64,000 nt of DNA from Muribaculaceae bacterium Isolate-037 (Harlan) (GTDB lineage Bacteria; Bacteroidota; Bacteroidia; Bacteroidales; Muribaculaceae). The position numbers and the translations under genes were made by a program. How positions within the stretch are numbered: the stretch's first letter is position 1; the number at the start of each line of letters is the position of its first letter. Shown piece by piece: positions 11,672-19,502 of this stretch. Location: NCBI GenBank assembly GCA_003762615.1, contig RIAZ01000015.1, positions 1 to 64,000 of the forward strand. Reading direction: 5' to 3'. The notes under the pieces were generated by a model. It was not told where the DNA came from. It saw only the letters and a list, made by a program, of their open reading frames with translations, and searched no databases.

Positions 11672-11922
11672 TTAACTAATTTGGTTAACACGTTCTTGAG
11701 GCGTTGAACCCGAATCCTTGTCCAAACTCAAGAAGAAAACGGGTGATGTTTGAAGCCAATGATAAGCATTATCAATATAATTTTTTGATGTATAGAAGTC
11801 GGGGTTGTTCCGCTTCCTATTCTTTCAAACACATGCGATGTTTTCATAACATTCCAGTGGTTTGGGATGTCTCTGATCCAGTTGATGCCAGAGGGGTTGT
11901 ATGAGTCGTATCGCTGTTTCAT
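11672..11922 (-). pseudogene. hsdS: Truncated, frameshifted type I restriction specificity subunit (hsdS remnant)
   Basis: The ATG at 11922 overlaps the DUF1016 stop by 4 bp. The first 45 or so residues match the HsdS N-terminus: DSYNPSGINWIRDIPNHWNV and GSGTTPTS. At a run of six T on the plus strand (about 11790) the frame breaks and the original frame ends near 11728; adding one base restores NYIDNAYHWLQT, typical of HsdS. Past that point the sequence no longer resembles the family and stops at 11672. So both a one-base homopolymer loss and a 3' truncation are inferred; recognition domains are missing. Confidence 0.75.
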
Positions 11923-12968
11923 ATTTCATCCTTTTTGTTTAGAAGCATGAACTGCTCTCGTGTACGCTCAATTTCATATTGAAGTTCTTCCGGTGTTGGC
12001 AAAACTAGTTCATATTTTGCTTGAAAGATTCCAATATCAGTTCTGTCTCCCAATGTATAACGAATTACCGCCTCATTTTTCTCCGCACAAAGAATAATGC
12101 CAATTGTTGGATTGTCAGATGGTTGACAAACTTCTTTATTATAATAATTCACATACAATTGCATTTGACCAACATCGGAATAGTCGGCACGTCCGGATTT
12201 CAGGTCAATTATTACATAACTTTTGGTTATTATGTTGTAGAATACTAAATCAGGATAAAAATGTTGCCCATCAATTGTTATTCTTTTCTGACGTCCAACA
12301 AATGCAAAACCACGTCCTAATTCAAGTAAAAATTCTTCAAGATGAGAAATCAAAGCTTCTTCAAGTTTTTTCTCATTCCATGATGGATCCGGCTTTGCCC
12401 CAATGAATTCAAGTACATAAGGGTCGTGTACTAAGGAACATGGATCAAATCTTTCGGGTTTAACCGGAAGGCATTCTTTAATCATCTTTTTCTGCTCACA
12501 CTCATTTTTATATGTAGAAAGAATTCGTTCATAATTTTGAGTATGAATCTGACGCTCCAATTGACGTACACTCCAAGGATATTTTGCTGCTTCCCTTGCA
12601 TAATATTCTCGTGCCTGGGGATTCTGAACACGAATAAGGACACGATAATGAGACCAACTCAATTTGAGACACAGTGTGTCGCAATTTGGAAATAACAAAT
12701 AGAATTGTCTCATTTTCCGAAGATTGGAATAATCATATCCTTGTCCGAACTCATGTGTCAGGTGTTCTGATATATTCTTCAAGATTCTATCGCCATATAC
12801 TGCACGTTCTGAACCTCCTTGAATTTTAACTATCATCTTACCTATGAGCCAATTGGTTATCACCATTTCTGAGTTGACGGCAGTATACACTTTCCTGCGC
12901 GCAGTGATAATGATTTGACGAATTTCTTCGAGAAATGATTTCTCTTGAAGGCTATTTTGATTTTTCAT
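11919..12968 (-). CDS. DUF1016 / YhcG-type PD-(D/E)xK nuclease-like protein
   Basis: 349 residues. N-terminal DUF1016 helical region (about 10-160: VNSEMVITNWLIGKMIV, YDYSNLRKMRQFYLLFP) and a C-terminal nuclease-fold region (about 190-340) with YPDLVFY and VIIDLKSGRADYSDVGQM carrying the D...D-x-K pattern. The family is regularly embedded between hsdM and hsdS of Bacteroidales type I systems. Here it overlaps hsdM and hsdS remnants by 4 bp each and is the only intact member, so it is now an orphan. Its role in restriction is not established. Confidence 0.85.
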   Translation of the reverse strand: MKNQNSLQEKSFLEEIRQIIITARRKVYTAVNSEMVITNWLIGKMIVKIQGGSERAVYGDRILKNISEHLTHEFGQGYDYSNLRKMRQFYLLFPNCDTLCLKLSWSHYRVLIRVQNPQAREYYAREAAKYPWSVRQLERQIHTQNYERILSTYKNECEQKKMIKECLPVKPERFDPCSLVHDPYVLEFIGAKPDPSWNEKKLEEALISHLEEFLLELGRGFAFVGRQKRITIDGQHFYPDLVFYNIITKSYVIIDLKSGRADYSDVGQMQLYVNYYNKEVCQPSDNPTIGIILCAEKNEAVIRYTLGDRTDIGIFQAKYELVLPTPEELQYEIERTREQFMLLNKKDEI

Positions 12969-13267
12969 TTGGCGTCGGAGATTAGGGATTGGAGTGTTGA
13001 GGTGGTGTCGTTTTCCAGGGTGATAAGTTCGGCGAGGATTTCGTCGGTGGTGCGCAAGGGGGTATAGCGATAGAATAGGCGGGTGAAGGGGAATTCACAA
13101 CCTACCTTATCTTTTGCCGGGTCACGCCATGCGTCTTGAAGCACGCAGTCGAGGCGACGCAGAAGAGTGAAAGGTAAAATCACATTCTCCACTTCCGTAT
13201 CGTCATATACACCCCGGATTATCTCCTTGATGTTCCAGATTGTTCCTGCCAGTTCCTGTTCAGTCAT
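12965..13267 (-). pseudogene. hsdM: Internally deleted type I methyltransferase subunit (hsdM remnant)
   Basis: A 100-codon ORF. Residues 1 to about 45 match the HsdM N-terminus (ELAGTIWNIKEIIRGVY, VILPFTLLRRLDCVL); residues from about 46 on match the extreme HsdM C-terminus (DAWRDPAKDKVG, FPFTRLFYRY, then DEILAEL). The roughly 400 residues between, with the SAM-binding and NPPY motifs, are absent and the join is in frame. It cannot methylate. It overlaps the DUF1016 gene by 4 bp, so the operon outline survived the deletion. The family call is from recalled motifs. Confidence 0.75.
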
Positions 13268-13298
13268 ATTCTAAAAATGTTTTATCAGTTCCCAAATG

Positions 13299-13306
13299 CA
13301 AAGTTA
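13299..13306 (-). promoter_or_regulatory. -7 element upstream of the hsdM remnant
   Basis: Minus-strand TAACTTTG (complement CAAAGTTA at 13299-13306), 32 bp before the ATG at 13267. No clear -33 TTTG at the right distance. Confidence 0.4.
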
Positions 13307-13343
13307 ATAAAAATACGTTCAACTTATTGAAGTCATTTAAACT

Positions 13344-13426
13344 TCATTTCGAAAGTTGGATAATGTCTTCCGGTAGGAGGAAATTGTCGTTGGCGTTGAG
13401 GGGTGTGTTCCAGATTATTATGCTCT
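13344..13426 (-). pseudogene. Short C-terminal coding remnant upstream of hsdM
   Basis: On the minus strand a frame reads IIWNTPLNANDNFLLPEDII then QLSK and stops at 13344. The composition is protein-like and it runs back into the palindrome at 13417-13454, where homology to anything coding appears to end. It could be the tail of the gene that once preceded hsdM (possibly hsdR), which is a guess. Confidence 0.3.
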
Positions 13427-13454
13427 GCAAACATAATGTTTCTGAAACATAATA
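13417..13454. repeat. Second copy of the flanking imperfect palindrome
   Basis: ATTATGCTCTGC, AAACATAATGTTT, CTGAAACATAATA: related to the palindrome at 10198-10236 at about 29 of 38 positions, including the outer ATTATGCT and the central ATGTT. The two copies bracket the ATPase and the restriction-modification scar. Confidence 0.45.
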
Positions 13455-13566
13455 CCAAATTTACGGTGATATTTTTTTGTAAAAAATAACCGGCAGCATT
13501 GTGATGGCTCACTATGCTGCCGGGATTATTTGGGTGTTTATCTTTTTGCGGTGGGTCAGGCTATGA

Positions 13567-14283
13567 TCAGTCTTCCTCCTTCATGTTGTGGAATACGTTC
13601 TGAACGTCTTCGTCATCCTCGAATTTCTCAAGAAGTTTCTCGATAGCCTCACGCTGTTCGGGTGTCACCTCCTTGTAGTCGGTGGGAATACGTTCGAACT
13701 CAGCAGAGACAATCTCCATACCTTTCTCTTCAAGATACTTCTGGAGATTGGAGAACTGGTCGAATGCACCGTAGATGAGCCATTCCTCCTCCTCAGCCTC
13801 AAGCTCAGCCTCGAAGTCCATGAGTTCAAGCTCGAAATCCTCAAGCGCAGTGTCGGCGTTCGGTTTCACGTGGAATACGCTCTTGTGGTCGAAAAGAAAA
13901 GAGAGTGAGCCTTGTGTGCCGAGAGAGCCGCCGTGCTTGTTGAAATAAGAACGCACGTTGGCTACGGTGCGCTGGTTGTTGTCGGTGGCAGTCTCCACGA
14001 CGATAGCGATTCCGTGAGGTCCGTATCCTTCGTAAACGATCTCCTTGTAGTCGCCGGCATCCTTATCAGTAGCCTTCTTGATAGCTCTTTCCACAGTGTC
14101 CTTAGGCATGTTTGCAGCCTTTGCATTCTGCATGAGCACGCGCAGACGAGGGTTCATGTCGGGATCCGGTCCGCCGGCTTTAACGGCGATTGTAATCTCT
14201 TTACCGATTCTGGTGAACGTGCGGCTCATGTTGCCCCAGCGTTTCAGTTTTCTTGCTTTGCGATATTCAAATGCTCTTCCCAT
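13567..14283 (-). CDS. yebC: YebC/PmpR family DNA-binding regulator
   Basis: 238 residues, full length for the family. N-terminal Lys/Arg-rich domain (RKARKLKRWGNMSRTFTRIG), then the conserved block NPRLRVLMQNAKAANMPKDT and the central YEGYGPHGIAIVVE and TDNNQRTVANVR. In bacteria YebC-like proteins act as transcription regulators and, more recently, as factors that help ribosomes through difficult stretches. It lies 67 bp downstream of pheT on the same strand, separated by a GC-rich hairpin at 14303-14327. Confidence 0.95.
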   Translation of the reverse strand: MGRAFEYRKARKLKRWGNMSRTFTRIGKEITIAVKAGGPDPDMNPRLRVLMQNAKAANMPKDTVERAIKKATDKDAGDYKEIVYEGYGPHGIAIVVETATDNNQRTVANVRSYFNKHGGSLGTQGSLSFLFDHKSVFHVKPNADTALEDFELELMDFEAELEAEEEEWLIYGAFDQFSNLQKYLEEKGMEIVSAEFERIPTDYKEVTPEQREAIEKLLEKFEDDEDVQNVFHNMKEED

Positions 14284-14302
14284 ATTATGAGTCTTGAATT
14301 AG

Positions 14303-14327
14303 CCCCCCTCCTTAACATGGGAGGGGG
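14303..14327 (-). terminator. GC-rich hairpin between pheT and yebC
   Basis: CCCCCCTCC, 7-nt loop, GGGAGGGGG forms a strong stem. No T-run follows on the minus strand, so it may equally be one of the C/G-rich intergenic repeats seen near 19474 and 24595. Confidence 0.35.
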
Positions 14328-14350
14328 ACTGTTGATAATTTACAAATTGA

Positions 14351-16840
14351 TTAGCGGAGTTCTGCTCCTGATTGGGTCAATGCCTTGATGATTTTCTGCA
14401 TCACAGCATCGATTTGTTTGTCGTTAAGGGTCTTCTCATCATCCTGCAAGGTGATTGAGATAGCGTAGCTCTTCTTGCCTGCGGGGAGGTTCTTCCCTTC
14501 ATATACGTCGAAAAGAGTGACTGATTTCAGCAACTTGCGTTCAGCCTTGCGCACTGTCTCCTCAATCTGAGAGAATGATACGTCGGAATCAATGAGCAGC
14601 GCGAGGTCGCGTTTCACGGGCTGGGTCTTCGGGAGCGGTGCGTATGTCACCTGATGCTTAGCCACCAGCTTGAAGAGGCTGTCCCAGTCGAGTGCGGCAT
14701 ATACTACGCTCTGACCGATGTCGAATCTTTTCAGAAGGTTGCCGCGAAGGATGCCGAGTTCTCCGATACGTTTCCCGGCACGTGTCTTTATGTTGAGGCG
14801 TGCGGAGAAGAACTCATCTGAATCCTGTGTGCAGACGATTGCTCCGGAAGGGAGACCGAGCACGCGGAATATGTTGAATACGATACCCTTCAGGTCGAAA
14901 GCGGATGATTCCACAGCCTTGCGGTTCCAGGAGGGTAGGGTGTAGTCACCGGTCATCCAGATGCCAAGCTCCATACTCTCATGGAACGGGGCAAGCGGTT
15001 TCTCTACGGTGCTCTCCTTGTCGGTATCCTTGTGGTAAACGTTGCCGAACTCATAGAAACGCAGGTTCTCCGCCTTTCTGTTGATGTTGTGGGATATGGA
15101 TTCCAGACCGCCGAAGAGAAGCGTGCGGCGCATGACGGAGAGGTCGCCACTAAGCGGGTTCATCACTTTCACGCATCCGTCGATCGGCAGCTGCTCTGAT
15201 TTCTCATAGTAGGATGCTGCCGAGAGGGAGTTGTTGAGAATCTCCATGAAGCCTTCGCCTGTCAGACGGTTGCTGACGAGCTGCTGGAGGGCATAGCTGA
15301 GGTCGGTATCCCCCTGCGGTGAGAGGTTGGCGTGCATCTCAGTACCGAACTCCACATTGTTGTAGCCATAGACGCGGAGAATCTCCTCAACTACGTCGCA
15401 CGGGCGGGTAACGTCTACACGGTAGGTCGGCACGCGCAGGTTGAGAATGTCGGCATTCTCCGGATCGCGTTCCACGGATATTTCAAGAGCACGGAGTATA
15501 GCTATCACGAGTTCGTCAGGGATACGTTTGCCGATCAGCGACTCGCAATAATCAAGAGAGAGAGCTATCTCGGCGTCGGCTACGGGAGCAGGATATATAT
15601 CCTCGATATTGCCGCAGATCTCACCGCCTGCAAGCTCCTTAATCAGTACAGCGGCGAGTTTGGCAGCATATACTGTGATATTCGGGTCGGCACCACGTTC
15701 ATAGCGGAACGATGCGTCGGTGTTCAGACCGTGGCGACGTGCTGTCAGACGCACGCGGGTGGGGTTGAAGTATGCACTTTCGATAAACACGTCCTTTGTG
15801 TCGGCAGTTACGCCTGATTCAAGACCTCCGAACACTCCGGCGATACACATCGGCTCTTCGGAATTGCAGATCATGAGGTCTTTCTCATGAAGTGTTCTTT
15901 CCACACCGTCAAGAGTGACAAACTTTGTGCCGGCAGGGCATGTGCGCACCACAATCTTTTCCCCTTTCACCTTGGCGAGGTCAAAGCAATGGAGAGGCTG
16001 CCCGATGCCGTTGAGGATAAAGTTGGTGATGTCGACGATATTGTTGATGGGGCGTTGTCCGATGGCAAGTAGCAGGGTGCGCAGCCATTCGGGAGATTCC
16101 TTCACCTCCACGTTGCGGATAGTGACACCGGAATAGCGGGGTGCACCCTGAGTGTCGTCAACGCAGATCTCCACCGCACCGTCGTTTCTGTCGGGAGCGA
16201 AGCTCTCCACGGAGGGGATATTCACCTCCGGTAACGAGTCTGTGCATCCGTTCTCAAAGGAATTACGGGTGAAGAGCGCCTTCAGGTCGCGAGCCACGCC
16301 GTAATGGCTGGCAGCGTCCACGCGGTTGGGAGTAAGTTCCACTTCCAGACAATAGTCGCTCTCTACGTTAAAATATTTTGCAGCGGGAGTTCCGGCAGCG
16401 ACAGAATCGGGTAGCACCATGATTCCGTCGTGGCTTTCACCGACGCCGATCTCATCTTCGGCGCATATCATGCCGTTGGATTCCACACCACGTATTTTGG
16501 ATTTCTTTATCTGAAACTCCTTGTCGCCGTCGTAGAGCGTGGTGCCGATTGTGGCTACCACCACAGTCTGCCCGGCAGCCACGTTGGGCGCACCGCATAC
16601 GATGGTCTGAGGCTCGCCGGAGCCAAGATCCACAGTCGTTATATGTAGATGATCGGAATTGGGATGTGGCTCACAGGTAAGCACTTTACCTATTACAATG
16701 CCTTTGAGTCCCCCTTTGATGGATTCCACTTCCTCCACGTGGTCACATTCCAGACCGAGCGAAGTTAGTGCGGCTGTCAGTTCAGCCGGAGTGAGAGAAA
16801 AATCGATGTAGCGTTTAAGCCATTTATAAGAGATATTCAT
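14351..16840 (-). CDS. pheT: Phenylalanyl-tRNA synthetase beta subunit
   Basis: 829 residues from MNISYKWLKRYIDF at 16840; the ORF stays open 18 codons further upstream, but this start matches the family N-terminus and sits just downstream of a promoter. Domains in order: N-terminal and EMAP-like tRNA-binding fold (about 40-150, HPNSDHLHITTVDLG), B3/B4 editing domain (about 210-390), B5 (about 410-480), catalytic-like module, and a C-terminal ferredoxin-fold anticodon-binding domain (YAPLPKTQPVKRDLALLID). It charges tRNA-Phe with PheS, which is not in this window. Confidence 0.97.
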   Translation of the reverse strand: MNISYKWLKRYIDFSLTPAELTAALTSLGLECDHVEEVESIKGGLKGIVIGKVLTCEPHPNSDHLHITTVDLGSGEPQTIVCGAPNVAAGQTVVVATIGTTLYDGDKEFQIKKSKIRGVESNGMICAEDEIGVGESHDGIMVLPDSVAAGTPAAKYFNVESDYCLEVELTPNRVDAASHYGVARDLKALFTRNSFENGCTDSLPEVNIPSVESFAPDRNDGAVEICVDDTQGAPRYSGVTIRNVEVKESPEWLRTLLLAIGQRPINNIVDITNFILNGIGQPLHCFDLAKVKGEKIVVRTCPAGTKFVTLDGVERTLHEKDLMICNSEEPMCIAGVFGGLESGVTADTKDVFIESAYFNPTRVRLTARRHGLNTDASFRYERGADPNITVYAAKLAAVLIKELAGGEICGNIEDIYPAPVADAEIALSLDYCESLIGKRIPDELVIAILRALEISVERDPENADILNLRVPTYRVDVTRPCDVVEEILRVYGYNNVEFGTEMHANLSPQGDTDLSYALQQLVSNRLTGEGFMEILNNSLSAASYYEKSEQLPIDGCVKVMNPLSGDLSVMRRTLLFGGLESISHNINRKAENLRFYEFGNVYHKDTDKESTVEKPLAPFHESMELGIWMTGDYTLPSWNRKAVESSAFDLKGIVFNIFRVLGLPSGAIVCTQDSDEFFSARLNIKTRAGKRIGELGILRGNLLKRFDIGQSVVYAALDWDSLFKLVAKHQVTYAPLPKTQPVKRDLALLIDSDVSFSQIEETVRKAERKLLKSVTLFDVYEGKNLPAGKKSYAISITLQDDEKTLNDKQIDAVMQKIIKALTQSGAELR

Positions 16841-16891
16841 AATGATATGATGCTGTCGTAGTCGAAAGGAAACATGAGGTTTCCAAGGGTG

Positions 16892-16922
16892 CAAAAGTAA
16901 TAAAACTCACTGAAATATGCAA
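16892..16922 (-). promoter_or_regulatory. pheT promoter
   Basis: Minus-strand CTTG (complement around 16920-16922), 20 bp, TACTTTTG (complement 16892-16899). The insertion element starts only about 9 bp upstream of the first target duplication base, so it left this promoter intact. Confidence 0.65.
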
Positions 16923-16939
16923 GTCTATACCGCCGGGAG

Positions 16940-16959
16940 CAGGGCAACCGCATCAAAAT
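16940..16959. repeat. Left terminal inverted repeat of the IS
   Basis: 20 bp, exact inverse of 18149-18168; it overlaps the 3' end of the transposase gene. Preceded by CGCCGGGAG. Confidence 0.95.
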
Positions 16960-18068
16960 CCATAATTATTTAGAAGTGTAAACAAATATTCAGAATCAAG
17001 GGATGCCCTGACCAATCTTTTCCTTACGCTGAGTCTGTCATCAGTAGCTTTCACTACCTGAAGAACTAGTTTTCTAAGCAGAGACAGATTCTGTGCTGCA
17101 TTAAGTTTCCGGGCACGGCATTCATCTTCCTTGAATGTGACATCAAGATGCCAGTGAAGGCCATTCTCAATGGCCCAATGACCTCTGGCAAGACTGCCAT
17201 AATATTTTGCGGACGGAAAATCCTCATCACTGATATAATACCTTGTCTGAGTCTCTTGCCGCCCACCCTCAGATACATGACAGGTATTGGTGTCCACCTT
17301 AACCACCGTCCTGAGGCACTTCCATCTGCTGAGTATTTCCTTGTCCTCAATTTTATCGGCAGGATATATTGACACGGTGCGTGTCTCCACACGGGCATGT
17401 TCCTTATCAGTCTCGCTATAGGTTGATGTCGGCTTATTATATCGTATAACGTCTTTTATCTCAGATAATAGTCCTGCCTGATTCTCTTTCACGGCAAGAA
17501 AATAATGTCCACCTTTACCTATTATCTTCTCCGCAATATCGACTTGTGTTCCTATCGCGTCAATACTTATGACTGCCCCTTTGATTTCAATTTTGTCAAG
17601 CAATCTCGGGATGGCGGGGATCTCGTTTTCTTTGTCCGTCACTTTCTCCTGTCCAATAAACAGGGCATTCTCTGTGACGTATGCATTCAATATATAGTCG
17701 CCCTTCGGTCCCTTTTCTCTCGGTGCTGTGCCACACTCCTTTTTACCGTCGATGGCAATCTGTTTCTCATTCATTAAATCCAGGATATGGCGTCCCTGCT
17801 CAATGACACACTTTTCCAGATAGTCCGTCTTCAATATTCCGAACAATCTCTCAAAGGTATCCCTTGACGGACTCTGCTCAGTGTAGGGCAACAGACCAAA
17901 ATCCCTTGCCTTGTGTTTGGCAAAAAGCTCCATGTCGGCATAATCTTTCTTGTCTGTAAGGTACGTCAGAAAGGCGATTGCAAGGAGATCTCCAAGTTCA
18001 TAAGTGCATTTATCTATCTTCCGAGGGTCTCTGACCCCATCAAAAATCGCAATAAGTTGTTTTCTCAT
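16953..18068 (-). CDS. ISAs1 family transposase
   Basis: 371 residues. N-terminal DDE_Tnp_1-associated region (VRDPRKIDKCTYELGDLLAI) and DDE catalytic domain (IAIDGKKECG, then GAVISIDAIGTQ, and late RGHWAIENGLHWHLDV with its glutamate), as in ISAs1/H-repeat transposases. The gene is intact and fills the element, so it could be active. It starts at ATG 18068, 80 bp inside the right end. Confidence 0.95.
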   Translation of the reverse strand: MRKQLIAIFDGVRDPRKIDKCTYELGDLLAIAFLTYLTDKKDYADMELFAKHKARDFGLLPYTEQSPSRDTFERLFGILKTDYLEKCVIEQGRHILDLMNEKQIAIDGKKECGTAPREKGPKGDYILNAYVTENALFIGQEKVTDKENEIPAIPRLLDKIEIKGAVISIDAIGTQVDIAEKIIGKGGHYFLAVKENQAGLLSEIKDVIRYNKPTSTYSETDKEHARVETRTVSIYPADKIEDKEILSRWKCLRTVVKVDTNTCHVSEGGRQETQTRYYISDEDFPSAKYYGSLARGHWAIENGLHWHLDVTFKEDECRARKLNAAQNLSLLRKLVLQVVKATDDRLSVRKRLVRASLDSEYLFTLLNNYGF

Positions 18069-18135
18069 GCCTATAAAATAACAGCATGAGACACGTTTGT
18101 CAAGATGTGATTTCTTAATTGTATATAAATTACTC

Positions 18136-19380
18136 TTAATCTTTATTTATTTTGATGCGGTTGCCCTGCGCCGGGAGTTCGATACGGAATGTGGTGCCCT
18201 TGCCGATTTCTGATTCTTTCACGAAAATGCGTCCCCCGTGGTATTCCTCAATTATTCGTTTTACGAGGGTCAATCCGAGTCCCCATCCGCGTTTCTTGGT
18301 GGTGTAGCCGGGAGAGAATACTGTCTTGAAATTCTTGCGCGGAATCCCCTTGCCGGAGTCCTTGACCTCTATCCACACTTTCCCTTTTTCAGAGCCGGTG
18401 GAGATGTGCAGCTCACCCTCGCCACCCATGGCATCTACGGCATTCTTAGTGAGGTTCTCCATCACCCATTCTATCAGAGAGGATGACAGCCACACCCCAT
18501 GGTCATCCTCGCTGAAGTCCATGAAGATGCGCACCTTGCCTGATATGCGGCTTTTCATGTATATGAGAGCCCGCTCCACAGTCTCGTTCAGATATTCGAG
18601 CTTCAGTTCCGGTTTTGAGCCTATCTTTGAGAATCTGTCGGCAATCACCGATAGCCGCGTGACGTCTTTCTGTATCTCGTCGGTCACTTCACGGTCTATG
18701 CCCGATGCCTCCAGAAATTCGTTCCACGCCATAAGCGAGGATATGGGGGTGCCGAGCTGGTGGGCAGTCTCTTTCGACAGACCAGCCCACAGTTTGTTCT
18801 GTTCCGCACGTTTCGTGTATGCGACGGCAAGATATATTATGAGTGCCATTATTATCATCGCCACCAATTGCACGTAGGGATACATGCTTAGACGCTTCAG
18901 CAGGATGGAGTCTTCATAATAGATGTATTGATACACGTTGTGGTATATCTCCACTTTGATGAAATGCGGATGATTCTTAGCAAGGTCGGGGAGAGGTCGT
19001 CCTTCACCCGCCTCTATTATTATCTTGCGAAGAAACTCCTTGTTTTGTGGCGACAGTTCCTCAAAAGATTCCGAATCCATGTCGGTTTTATCCGGTAGTG
19101 GGAAGTTGCGGAAGTCGAGGATATTGTAGGCGGAGTCGGTGACGAGCACAGGTATTGAATTGTTCTGGCTTATTATTGCGAGGAGGAATTCAAAGTCGGA
19201 TTCCGTATCTGCTTTTGCAAGTTTCTCCGTAGCACTCGCCCAAATGTCCATTCTATCACGTTCCTGTTGTGCAAGCTCTTTGACTAGGCTGTTGCTGACG
19301 AGCAGGAATAGTATCATGGCTATGGCAGCGATGATGAGGAATATTATTTTGCCGGTGCGCCGACGTTCGTAGATTCCCAA
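18136..19380 (-). CDS. Membrane sensor histidine kinase with IS-derived C-terminus
   Basis: 414 residues. TM1 about 11-33, extracytoplasmic sensor region 34-165, TM2 about 168-187, dimerisation domain with phospho-acceptor His207 in ETAHQLGTP, and a HATPase_c domain: N-box around 308-316, G1 DSGKGI (341-346), G2 GWGLGL (365-370). It phosphorylates an unlinked response regulator. The kinase core is whole. The last ten residues (QGNRIKINKD) and the stop codon lie inside the right end of the adjacent IS. Removing the IS and one target copy restores ELPAV followed by TAG, so the insertion swapped only the final Val and stop for ten new residues. Confidence 0.92.
   Translation of the reverse strand: MGIYERRRTGKIIFLIIAAIAMILFLLVSNSLVKELAQQERDRMDIWASATEKLAKADTESDFEFLLAIISQNNSIPVLVTDSAYNILDFRNFPLPDKTDMDSESFEELSPQNKEFLRKIIIEAGEGRPLPDLAKNHPHFIKVEIYHNVYQYIYYEDSILLKRLSMYPYVQLVAMIIMALIIYLAVAYTKRAEQNKLWAGLSKETAHQLGTPISSLMAWNEFLEASGIDREVTDEIQKDVTRLSVIADRFSKIGSKPELKLEYLNETVERALIYMKSRISGKVRIFMDFSEDDHGVWLSSSLIEWVMENLTKNAVDAMGGEGELHISTGSEKGKVWIEVKDSGKGIPRKNFKTVFSPGYTTKKRGWGLGLTLVKRIIEEYHGGRIFVKESEIGKGTTFRIELPAQGNRIKINKD
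18149..18168. repeat. Right terminal inverted repeat of the IS
   Basis: 20 bp, exact inverse of 16940-16959, followed by the second CGCCGGGAG. Read on the minus strand it encodes the new C-terminal residues of the upstream histidine kinase. Confidence 0.95.
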
Positions 19381-19424
19381 GGAGGTTGATGGTTTATGGT
19401 TTAATGATTATGGTTTGACGGGAT

Positions 19425-19457
19425 CCCTCGCCCATGGGCTCGGGCACGGAACTCCAG
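19425..19457. repeat. 33-bp dispersed repeat, copy 1
   Basis: Starts CCCTCGCCCATGGGCTCGGG and is identical except for one base to 24502-24534. It contains the palindrome GCCCATGGGC. Here it is intergenic, between an AT-rich heptad tract (GTTTATG/GTTTAAT) and a CCCCCTTTAGGGGG palindrome. Confidence 0.7.
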
Positions 19458-19473
19458 CCTCTTGCACTCTAAT

Positions 19474-19489
19474 CTCCCCCTTTAGGGGG
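19474..19489. repeat. C5TTTAG5 palindromic repeat
   Basis: CTCCCCCTTTAGGGGG, a short GC-rich hairpin. Related sequences occur at 24562-24581 and 24595-24615, again beside the 33-bp repeat, so these units travel together as a composite intergenic element. Confidence 0.5.
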
Positions 19490-19502
19490 TCGGGGGCCGA
19501 CT

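Larger units (their letters stand above)
16940..18168 (-). mobile_element. Complete ISAs1-type insertion sequence (1229 bp) with 9-bp target duplication
   Basis: Perfect 20-bp terminal inverted repeats: CAGGGCAACCGCATCAAAAT at 16940-16959 and its inverse at 18149-18168. Both sides carry the direct repeat CGCCGGGAG (16931-16939 and 18169-18177), a 9-bp target duplication. One transposase gene fills the element. Perfect ends and an undamaged duplication point to recent insertion. Target: last codons of the histidine kinase gene. Confidence 0.97.

Noticed and set aside
13588..14388. Plus-strand open frames opposite yebC
   Set aside because: Complementary reading of a well-conserved yebC; no signal of a real protein.
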